DNA of 13,679 nucleotides from CAZVIJ01 sp964626735 (GTDB lineage Bacteria > Patescibacteriota > Dojkabacteria > JAOAGR01): assembly GCA_964626735.1 (NCBI GenBank), contig CAZVIJ010000047.1, positions 1-13,679 of the forward strand, written 5' to 3'. Of this stretch, positions 1 to 4,608 are shown piece by piece (positions within the stretch are counted from its first letter, which is position 1; each line of letters starts with the position of its first letter). The notes under the pieces are model-generated. The model made no database searches. It saw nothing but the letters and a program-made list of their open reading frames with translations, and was not told the origin of the DNA. Both the position numbers and the translations under genes were made by a program.

Positions 1-13
1 TTTGTGTGCTGAA

Positions 14-58
14 GGAGAGAGTTGGGATGAAGTGGAACGAATCCCTCTCTCTCCGCCA
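14..58 (+). ncRNA. tRNA-Ser-3'-end-like hairpin ending in CCA
   Basis: GGAGAGAG (14-21) pairs with CTCTCTCC (47-54), and GGGAT (24-28) pairs with ATCCC (41-45), so 14-54 folds into one long hairpin. The sequence then runs G (55) and CCA (56-58). From 38 to 58 it reads like the T-loop end, T-stem 3' strand, seven-base acceptor strand, discriminator G and CCA of a bacterial serine tRNA; G73 is typical of tRNA-Ser. The upstream T-loop bases are AA instead of TT and the T-stem 5' strand does not pair well, so this is not an intact tRNA 3' half. It may be a tRNA fragment left by site-specific integration, a degenerate tRNA, or the 3' end of another structured RNA that begins outside the window. 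Confidence 0.35.
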
Positions 59-100
59 TTACATGTCAAAAATCCCACACGTGGGACTTTTGACATGTAA
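59..100. repeat. 42-bp near-perfect inverted repeat
   Basis: The left arm (59-79) and right arm (80-100) are reverse complements apart from position 72 opposite 87 and the central base pair. The outer half of each arm contains TTACATGTCAAAA. There is essentially no loop, so as DNA this is a long palindrome and as RNA a 19-20 bp stem. It lies between the CCA-ended hairpin and the terminator at 101-129. It may be a protein-binding or recombination site, or a second hairpin of the same transcript. The sequence alone does not decide. Confidence 0.7.
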
Positions 101-129
101 GGTGAATCCTGACGGATTCACCGTTTTTT
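101..129 (+). terminator. intrinsic terminator
   Basis: GGTGAATCC (101-109) and GGATTCACC (114-122) form a perfect 9-bp stem around the TGAC loop, followed by G and six T (124-129). This is a classic Rho-independent terminator reading rightward. It most likely ends the transcript that contains the hairpins at 14-100. Confidence 0.85.
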
Positions 130-205
130 ATCCACGATTATCTCAACACTTTGCATAGTTCTTTACGACTGTGATCTCGTTACCATGGATTTTATACACG
201 GTGTC

Positions 206-221
206 GACGCCTGTAGGCGTC
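206..221 (+). promoter_or_regulatory. dyad 1 of a possible attenuator
   Basis: GACGCC (206-211), loop TGTA, GGCGTC (216-221) form a perfect six-base-pair GC-rich hairpin. The same GACGCC/GGCGTC units recur in reversed order at 255-269, so each arm of one hairpin can also pair with an arm of the other. That is the geometry of mutually exclusive antiterminator and terminator folds. Confidence 0.4.
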
Positions 222-248
222 TTCCCTCTATCTCCTTAATATTAATTT

Positions 249-276
249 AAGGGCGGCGTCTTTGACGCCTGCTTTT
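249..276 (+). terminator. dyad 2 with T-tract, weak intrinsic terminator
   Basis: GGCGTC (255-260) and GACGCC (264-269) pair around TTT. The stem extends through GC (253-254) with GC (271-272) across a bulged T270, then through AAGG with TTTT (273-276). A further T run lies at 281-286. It can act as a terminator ahead of the 391 gene, or end a short leader transcript. It repeats the arms of the dyad at 206-221. Confidence 0.45.
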
Positions 277-376
277 CGAATTTTTTATTATGAAGGTTGG
301 ATTGGTGAGTGTCCTGGGTATACGTTTTTTAATGAATATATTTTTTTGAGGTATGTTTTAGGGGCTTAGGGGGAGG

Positions 377-390
377 TGTGATAATCTGTT
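377..390 (+). promoter_or_regulatory. extended -10 promoter, leaderless start of the 391 gene
   Basis: GATAAT (380-385) is preceded by TG at 377-378 (extended -10), and only five bases separate it from ATG at 391. Transcription would begin at or next to the start codon. The purine-rich GGGGGAGGTG at 369-378 resembles a Shine-Dalgarno site but would lie upstream of the transcript start. Confidence 0.55.
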
Positions 391-1206
391 ATGAGCGCAT
401 TGCAGGTTACTTTGTTTGAGCGGATGCTGTATCTTCCCGGGACGTACCAACGTCGGGGGCCTAATGCTACGTATTTTCTTGGCATTGAGCACCGGGATGA
501 TGGTAACGGTGTCACGGCCGAGATGAGGAGCGTTACCGAACGGCCTGATGAGATATGTAGAGATTACGGTTTTGGTTTTTTCAACTACAACACTTCAAGA
601 GAAAGCGATCCGCTTCGGTCATTATTGAACACACAACGTCCAGGATACGCCGCTTGGCCAGATAAGGCATACCGACAAATCGTTTTGAGCGCGCAAACCC
701 ATACAGATCCCGCTACGGTCGATACATCGGTATTGCGGTTTATGGACGGGATTAAACTATTTTACGGCACTCCAAATAAATCGTATTACTTTATGCTGGG
801 CGCGTTTGGAGCAGGGTTACGGGATGGTGATCCGTTGCTTAATAGGTTAAACCACCTCGAGCTTCAAACGGGGCATAACTTGTTATCGGAGTGCGGTGAA
901 GCTGTGCTTGAAGATATCGATGAGATCGTTAAGTATAACCTCACCGAATCCGATTGGTTGCGAATAGGTCTGACAAGAGCTCACCATGGTAATAGTGAGG
1001 AGCTCTCAGAGAATGAACTGCAGGAATTGAAAACTGTTCGCCTTGTTATGAAGGGAATTGACGTTCCGGCGATAGCTGCAGGATTCAAAGAAGATATTGC
1101 GTTTGTACGCGAAACGTTTGCAGGCCAAATGAATCCGAGATACCTCGAGCACCTTTTGGTCGTTGACTGTGTACTTGACGATCTTGTTGAACTCGGAAGA
1201 ATATAA
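391..1206 (+). CDS. hypothetical soluble protein, 271 aa
   Basis: I do not recognise the family. The product has mixed charged and hydrophobic composition throughout, with no signal peptide and no membrane segment, so it is probably a cytosolic globular protein. The N-terminal half is rich in aromatic residues and Arg (for example RMLYLPGTYQRR near residues 11-22). The C-terminal part from about residue 165 is mostly helical and acidic, with runs such as SEELSENELQEL. Codon use resembles its neighbours, and nothing points to transfer. It appears monocistronic, with its own leaderless promoter and a weak hairpin after the stop. The G-rich stretch at 369-378 could instead serve as a ribosome binding site if transcription starts further upstream, so the mode of initiation is less certain than for other genes here. 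Confidence 0.75.
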   Translation: MSALQVTLFERMLYLPGTYQRRGPNATYFLGIEHRDDGNGVTAEMRSVTERPDEICRDYGFGFFNYNTSRESDPLRSLLNTQRPGYAAWPDKAYRQIVLSAQTHTDPATVDTSVLRFMDGIKLFYGTPNKSYYFMLGAFGAGLRDGDPLLNRLNHLELQTGHNLLSECGEAVLEDIDEIVKYNLTESDWLRIGLTRAHHGNSEELSENELQELKTVRLVMKGIDVPAIAAGFKEDIAFVRETFAGQMNPRYLEHLLVVDCVLDDLVELGRI

Positions 1207-1208
1207 TC

Positions 1209-1232
1209 GCTGTGCGACAGCCTTGTATTTTT
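1209..1232 (+). terminator. weak hairpin after the 391 gene
   Basis: GCTGT (1209-1213) and ACAGC (1217-1221) form a five-base-pair stem around GCG, followed after a few bases by a T run (1228-1232). The short stem and the spacer before the T run make this only a possible terminator. Confidence 0.3.
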
Positions 1233-1260
1233 CGGTTGAAGGACTAATCAACGAGCTCCT

Positions 1261-1290
1261 TGTTATGATGAACGACTAACCTTGGCGAAT
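1261..1290 (+). promoter_or_regulatory. extended -10 promoter of the 1291 gene
   Basis: TATGAT (1264-1269) preceded by TG at 1261-1262 forms an extended -10 element. Transcription would start near 1276, giving a leader of about 15 bases to ATG 1291, or about 6 bases to the in-frame TTG at 1282. No Shine-Dalgarno sequence is seen. Confidence 0.45.
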
Positions 1291-1530
1291 ATGGCAAAGA
1301 ATATGAGTCCAGAAGGACGTAGCCCCGAATTTATACGGCAGGCAAAGCGGAATGGAATGATTTCTCTTTTGTTTGCGGCGCTCTACGGGGCAGGTGGACC
1401 CGCACTATCCCTCATCGGCAGCCTCGGTTTCGGGGCTTCGGCATTGATGGATATCCGAAATGCGCATCGAGCAGAGAAGGGAAAAATGCCCATCTCCAAG
1501 CTCAATGTGTTTTCGTGGATAGGAGGTTAA
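1291..1530 (+). CDS. small membrane protein, hypothetical, 79 aa
   Basis: A short protein with a charged N-terminus, a Gly/Ala/Leu-rich hydrophobic stretch of about 30 residues in the middle (around FAALYGAGGPALSLIGSLGF) that could form one or two membrane passes, and a basic C-terminal tail (RNAHRAEKGK). The family is not recognised. ATG 1291 is chosen because it is the first ATG after the extended -10 element; TTG at 1282 would add three residues, and ATG 1303 would remove four. Its stop codon overlaps that of the convergent DUF4342 gene: TTAA at 1527-1530 supplies TAA to both strands. Confidence 0.55.
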   Translation: MAKNMSPEGRSPEFIRQAKRNGMISLLFAALYGAGGPALSLIGSLGFGASALMDIRNAHRAEKGKMPISKLNVFSWIGG

Positions 1531-1784
1531 GCTCTTCTCTCAACTACGATATTGCATTCGGTGATCAAGGCTGCGAGTGCTCCAACCGCAACAAATACCG
1601 GTGCGAGTACAACCCCGACGACACCGATAGTAAGGGGAAACTCGACGATAACTTTTCCGTCGCGGTCTTTAATGATTATTCGGCGTACATTGCCTTCGTT
1701 AATAATTTCCTTGATTTTGGAGAGCAGATCTTCTCCTTTCACGTTTTTGTACTCTTCGTGATTTTCGTTTTGTGGATCTCCCAT
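1527..1784 (-). CDS. DUF4342 family protein, 85 aa
   Basis: The protein matches the DUF4342 pattern closely. It has a short acidic N-terminus, then a segment like VKGEDLLSKIKEIINEGNVRR (split here as residues 15-35), a basic-hydrophobic strand (RRIIIKD, 34-40), the IPLT-like motif FPLTIGVVG (49-57), and an Ala/Val-rich hydrophobic helix (58-74) before the closing strand (NIVVE). The biochemical role of this family is unknown; the hydrophobic helix suggests membrane association. The start is fixed by TATAAT (1790-1795 on this strand) five bases before ATG, with no ribosome binding site. It converges on the small membrane gene at 1291 with a four-base stop-codon overlap. Confidence 0.85.
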   Translation of the reverse strand: MGDPQNENHEEYKNVKGEDLLSKIKEIINEGNVRRIIIKDRDGKVIVEFPLTIGVVGVVLAPVFVAVGALAALITECNIVVERRA

Positions 1785-1795
1785 AGTTTATTATA
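1785..1795 (-). promoter_or_regulatory. leaderless promoter of the DUF4342 gene
   Basis: Read on the minus strand, a perfect TATAAT (1795 to 1790) is followed by AAACT and then ATG (1784-1782). The five-base gap places the transcription start on the A of ATG. The same AAACT discriminator precedes the dipeptidase start. Confidence 0.7.
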
Positions 1796-1826
1796 ACTCA
1801 GTGTGTATTTGTCTCTATGATCAGTG

Positions 1827-2918
1827 TCACGTAATCGACAACTCAATCACTCTAACCCAATTTTTCCAGGCAATCAACTCTATTTCGTGTTCGCTAAACC
1901 CCGATTCAGCAAGCGCAGCGATAAGGTTTTGCATGTAGGAAACGTCTTTCAAATCCTGAGGCATCATTGCTCCGTCGAAGTCTGAACCGAAGGATACATA
2001 CTCGACTCCTACCAGCTCCGCGATATACCTGATATGGTCCACGATACGGGCAATAGGCATCTTTTCGAGGTCGGCGAGCGTCTTTTCGAATGGTTCGTCT
2101 TTCAAATGAAAACCGTCATGCAAGACTGTGATCGGCTCGAAATTTATTCCGATAACTCCGTTAGACTCGGCGACAGCTTTTATCTGGTCATCTGTCACGT
2201 TGCGGCTTGAAGGGCAAATTGCATGGACATCGGCATGCGTTACGACGATCGGCTTTGTTGTCGTCCTGGCGATGTCCCAAAAGCCCTTGAGGTTAGCATG
2301 CGCGCAGTCCACGATTATTCCCAGCCGGTTGCAAGCTCGCACCAGTTCGAAACCACGATCGGTGAGACCTTCGCCGATATCGGGTGTAGAAGGAAATTTA
2401 AATTGTACACCGGTTCCGAATATATTCGGCCTGCTCCAAAATGGTCCGATCGACCTGATTCCGCTATCGTAATATGTTTGAAGCTCATCAAGACTCCCGC
2501 TTATAGCTTCCGCTCCCTCCAACGCAAGCAGCAGAGAGACCGCGTTACGTTCCATATTGGAATGTATTTCGTTGGCATGGCGCACGACCGCTAGTTTACC
2601 GTCACTCGAGGCGACAGTTTTTTCGATCAACGAAAGGGTGTCATTGACGAAACGGGAAGCATACTCGAAACCTACCGGCTTGGGCAGATCGATATGATAC
2701 CCGAAATTGTTTATGTGAAAGCCATAATCGTTTTGACGCTCTCGTTCGGATTCAGCCGGTGCGAAGATCGCGAAAAAGCCGCCAACCATAGCGCCGTCAT
2801 GCATTCGGGGCAAGTCGATGTGACCCGCTTGGCTTCTGGTAAGAAAATCGCGATCGCCTTCGATCAGGATTTTCGTAATGCTGTCGTTATGTCCGTCGAA
2901 TACCGGAAATGTTTTCAT
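1827..2918 (-). CDS. membrane dipeptidase (peptidase M19, renal dipeptidase family)
   Basis: This is a zinc dipeptidase of the M19 family, which hydrolyses dipeptides including ones with D-residues. The 363-residue length is typical. The binuclear zinc site can be read off: H10 and D12 in DGHND, bridging E134 in ALEGAEA, H207 in DCAHAN, H228 in VVTHAD (21 residues after H207, the spacing of human DPEP1), and D313 in GSDFDG. No signal peptide or membrane anchor is present, so the enzyme should be cytosolic, and a role in peptide salvage is inferred. The start is set by TATTAT five bases before ATG, inside a promoter that overlaps the one for the divergent DUF1801 gene. The stop is TGA, which supports the standard bacterial code. 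Confidence 0.95.
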   Translation of the reverse strand: MKTFPVFDGHNDSITKILIEGDRDFLTRSQAGHIDLPRMHDGAMVGGFFAIFAPAESERERQNDYGFHINNFGYHIDLPKPVGFEYASRFVNDTLSLIEKTVASSDGKLAVVRHANEIHSNMERNAVSLLLALEGAEAISGSLDELQTYYDSGIRSIGPFWSRPNIFGTGVQFKFPSTPDIGEGLTDRGFELVRACNRLGIIVDCAHANLKGFWDIARTTTKPIVVTHADVHAICPSSRNVTDDQIKAVAESNGVIGINFEPITVLHDGFHLKDEPFEKTLADLEKMPIARIVDHIRYIAELVGVEYVSFGSDFDGAMMPQDLKDVSYMQNLIAALAESGFSEHEIELIAWKNWVRVIELSIT

Positions 2919-2933
2919 AGTTTATAATAGAGT
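2919..2933. promoter_or_regulatory. overlapping divergent leaderless promoters
   Basis: Only 15 bp separate the dipeptidase start codon (minus strand, 2918-2916) from the DUF1801 start codon (2934). The rightward -10 box is TATAAT (2923-2928), followed by AGAGT and ATG. The leftward -10 box is TATTAT (2929 to 2924 on the minus strand), followed by AAACT and ATG. The hexamers share five positions, so two polymerases cannot both open the site. Any -35 elements must lie inside the opposing coding sequences; none stands out. Confidence 0.7.
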
Positions 2934-3437
2934 ATGCAATCAAGAGCACAAACCGTTGAAGATTACTTGGCGGAACTTCCCGAAGAACGAAGGGAACAGC
3001 TGGAGAAGGTTCGAGAGACTATTTTAAAAAGTCTTCCGAAGGGGTACGAAGAAACTATACTCTACGGCATGATTTGCTACGTAGTACCGTTCAGCCTGTT
3101 TCCGCAAGGCTACCACTGCGATCCGTCGAAACCGTTGATGTACGCGTCGCTCGCATCACAGAAAAACTATATGGCGGTCTACCTTATGGGTATCTACTTC
3201 GAGAAATCAATCGAAGAGTGGTTTGTCGCCGCGTATAAGTCGACCGGGAAAAAACTCGATATGGGTAAGTCATGTGTACGATTCAAGAAAATCGATGACC
3301 TGCCGCTGGAAGTCGTCGGCGAGGCAATCGCGAAGGTACCTGTCGAAGCCTACTTGAAGAAGTACCTGAGCATCCTGGACGAACAAGAGGCTAAGCGGAA
3401 AGCTAGTCGGTCGCAACGCCAAAATAAACCCAAGTGA
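2934..3437 (+). CDS. DUF1801/YdhG-like domain protein, 167 aa
   Basis: The fold family is DUF1801 (PF08818), whose Bacillus member YdhG/Fra has been described as a frataxin-like iron chaperone. The typical landmarks are present: an N-terminal TVEDYLAELPEERRE helix (7-21), LPKGYEETILYGMICYV (34-50), a middle strand region with the ASQKNYMAVYL motif (74-84), and KKLDMGKSCVRFK (106-118), which is the best conserved block of the family. A Lys/Arg/Gln-rich tail follows residue 150. The protein is soluble. Iron binding cannot be inferred from the sequence alone. ATG 2934 lies five bases after TATAAT. Its last 35 bases overlap the 3' end of the convergent cupin gene. The stop is TGA. Confidence 0.88.
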   Translation: MQSRAQTVEDYLAELPEERREQLEKVRETILKSLPKGYEETILYGMICYVVPFSLFPQGYHCDPSKPLMYASLASQKNYMAVYLMGIYFEKSIEEWFVAAYKSTGKKLDMGKSCVRFKKIDDLPLEVVGEAIAKVPVEAYLKKYLSILDEQEAKRKASRSQRQNKPK

Positions 3438-3741
3438 CATCTTCATCGAACGGGTTCTTCTGGTAATGATCTTCTCCCGCGGCAATCATAATCATATCGC
3501 CTGGCTCTACTGTGTACTCTGTCCCTTCGATAAAGAAAATCGCCTTGCCGGATAGTATGTAGAATACTTCGTACATGGTTTCGTGCGTTTGGAGCTCAAC
3601 CTCATCGCCCGGCTTGAACACCGCTTGTCCGAAGGTCATGACTTTGGGAACTTCGTTCCTCTCAAGGAATACTTGCTTTTTTATTTCGGGGTTATGGGAA
3701 ACTCCAACCCAAGGCAACTCTGATGATTTGGTTATTTTCAT
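3403..3741 (-). CDS. small cupin-domain protein, 112 aa
   Basis: A single cupin_2 barrel. Motif 1 reads from G45 through H53 and E58 to G65 (HETMYEVFYILSG), and motif 2 from G81 through G89, H92 and N96 (GEDHYQKN). The first His of the usual HxH pair is Q51, so one of the four metal ligands is replaced and metal binding may be altered. No enzyme function can be assigned: such stand-alone cupins include sugar isomerases, dioxygenases and small-molecule sensors. The start is supported by TATACT seven bases before ATG. The gene is divergent from the VOC gene and overlaps the DUF1801 gene by 35 bp at its 3' end. Confidence 0.88.
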   Translation of the reverse strand: MKITKSSELPWVGVSHNPEIKKQVFLERNEVPKVMTFGQAVFKPGDEVELQTHETMYEVFYILSGKAIFFIEGTEYTVEPGDMIMIAAGEDHYQKNPFDEDVTWVYFGVATD

Positions 3742-3785
3742 ATACGGCAGTATACCCGATACCGGGCATTTACTATACTTGTGGT
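3742..3785. promoter_or_regulatory. divergent leaderless promoters, cupin and VOC genes
   Basis: Both directions use the same -10 hexamer, TATACT. Leftward it lies at 3754 to 3749, seven bases before the cupin ATG. Rightward it lies at 3774-3779, six bases before the VOC ATG at 3786. The boxes do not overlap. Between them is CCCGATACCGGG (3755-3766), which has CCCG/CGGG arms and could be an operator serving both genes. Confidence 0.6.
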
Positions 3786-4166
3786 ATGAAACTCAACGCA
3801 GTAGGCATTACTTCAAAAGATCTCAAACGAACGGTTACATTCTATGAACTTCTCGGATTCAAGTTCCCAGAATTCTCGGATAACGAGCAGCACCTGGAAC
3901 CATTGCCGACTGAAGGATCGGTTCGCCTGATGATAGATACCTACGAATTGGTGAAAGGCCTTATCGAGAATGAGCCGGTGCCTGCGACCCACTCGACGTT
4001 CGCGCTCGAGTTCGATTCCCCCAGCGAGATCGACGAGATCGTAAAACGTCTTCACGAAGCGGGGGAGACAGTCATTAAGCAGCCCTGGGATGCGTTCTGG
4101 GGGCAGCGCTACGCGATAGTTGCGGATCCGGACGGGTATATGATTGATCTGTATGCTGCGCTTTAG
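3786..4166 (+). CDS. VOC superfamily (glyoxalase/bleomycin-resistance fold) protein, 126 aa
   Basis: The N-terminal segment LNAVGITSKDLKRTVTFYELLGF (split as residues 3-25) and the C-terminal block YAIVADPDGYMIDLY (109-123) are hallmark VOC half-repeats. Both beta-alpha-beta-beta-beta modules fit within 126 residues, the usual size. The position normally holding the first metal-binding His is not His here, so a metal-independent binding protein or a diverged enzyme is possible and the substrate is unknown. A longer frame reaches back to 3723 but would cross the promoter. ATG 3786 follows TATACT by six bases and begins exactly at the VOC domain. The gene shares TTAG (4163-4166) with the stop of the convergent gene. 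Confidence 0.88.
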   Translation: MKLNAVGITSKDLKRTVTFYELLGFKFPEFSDNEQHLEPLPTEGSVRLMIDTYELVKGLIENEPVPATHSTFALEFDSPSEIDEIVKRLHEAGETVIKQPWDAFWGQRYAIVADPDGYMIDLYAAL

Positions 4167-4534
4167 TTAGATCTGGGCGATACGTCCGGCGATGCGATAA
4201 TGGTCGATGTTTGCGTCTCACCGGCAAAGTGTGTCGCTTTCTCTGACGCGGTGTATTGGTTTCCGGCAGGCAATTGTGCTGGCCACGTAACGGTTACGGT
4301 AGGAGTTCCCCAATTGGCAAGGGTAGGGAACTGCGTAGCAATTATTCGGGTCGGGGGGATTACTGCAGGAGGTGCATTATACGTTGCCTCACGTGCAACA
4401 ATTAAAACGAGCGCTGCCACGATCGCGGATAACGTTACACGCCCGGTGAAATTATCGGTTCTTAGGAAAAAAGGGAGCCACGGCACTGGATCGTCTGATT
4501 TGCCTGGATTGTTCGGTATTTGAGGATTCGTCAT
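4163..4534 (-). CDS. single-span membrane protein with Pro/Thr-rich exterior, 123 aa
   Basis: The family is not recognised. A Pro/Asn-rich N-terminus (1-29) precedes one hydrophobic helix (about 33-48, LSAIVAALVLIVA), followed by a low-complexity region rich in Pro, Thr and Ala (53-123) without charged clusters. The topology suggests an anchored protein with an extended extracytoplasmic tail. TATAAG (4546 to 4541 on this strand) ends six bases before ATG, matching the leaderless pattern of its neighbours. A 107-residue frame on the opposite strand is antisense to it and has no supporting signals. Functional assignment is not possible. Confidence 0.6.
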   Translation of the reverse strand: MTNPQIPNNPGKSDDPVPWLPFFLRTDNFTGRVTLSAIVAALVLIVAREATYNAPPAVIPPTRIIATQFPTLANWGTPTVTVTWPAQLPAGNQYTASEKATHFAGETQTSTIIASPDVSPRSN

Positions 4535-4546
4535 ACGCCTCTTATA
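4535..4546 (-). promoter_or_regulatory. leaderless promoter of the 4163-4534 gene
   Basis: On the minus strand TATAAG (4546 to 4541) is followed by AGGCGT and ATG. The six-base gap puts the transcript start at the start codon. Confidence 0.5.
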
Positions 4547-4594
4547 GTAGCATCGGATTAATTTGTAAATGATAGATAATGTAATTATTGGGTA

Positions 4595-4608
4595 TATAAT
4601 GCTGCTAT
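4595..4608 (+). promoter_or_regulatory. leaderless promoter of the ABC gene
   Basis: TATAAT (4595-4600) lies eight bases before ATG 4609. The transcript would carry at most two or three untranslated bases. No ribosome binding site is present and no convincing -35 box is seen. Confidence 0.6.

Larger units (their letters stand above)
130..390. other. intergenic region upstream of the 391 gene
   Basis: No convincing gene is present. The stretch contains the paired dyads at 206-221 and 249-276, an AT-rich segment near 236-250, and T-rich DNA from 281 to 350. A 21-codon ATG-to-TAA reading frame (185-250) covers the first dyad. It has no ribosome binding site or clear leaderless -10 box, so it is noted only as a possible leader peptide. 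Confidence 0.5.

Noticed and set aside
14..58. Intact tRNA gene
   Set aside because: The 3' half looks like tRNA-Ser, but the T-loop lacks TT, the T-stem 5' strand mispairs, and no anticodon arm can be placed in bases 1-30.
369..378. GGGGGAGGTG as a Shine-Dalgarno site for the 391 gene
   Set aside because: Spacing of about 12 bases is long, and the extended -10 box lies between it and the ATG, so it would probably not be transcribed from that promoter. Kept only as an alternative in the gene entry.
2128..2594. Two plus-strand frames of 114 and 123 codons
   Set aside because: Both are antisense to the dipeptidase, whose zinc ligands and length are complete.
3723..3785. 21-residue N-terminal extension of the VOC gene
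   Set aside because: It would be translated from within the divergent promoter region, and the VOC domain begins exactly at ATG 3786, which has its own -10 box.
4200..4523. 107-codon reading frame on the plus strand
   Set aside because: Antisense to the 4163-4534 minus-strand gene, which has a leaderless -10 box and a plausible membrane topology. The plus frame has no promoter signal and reads as unlikely protein.
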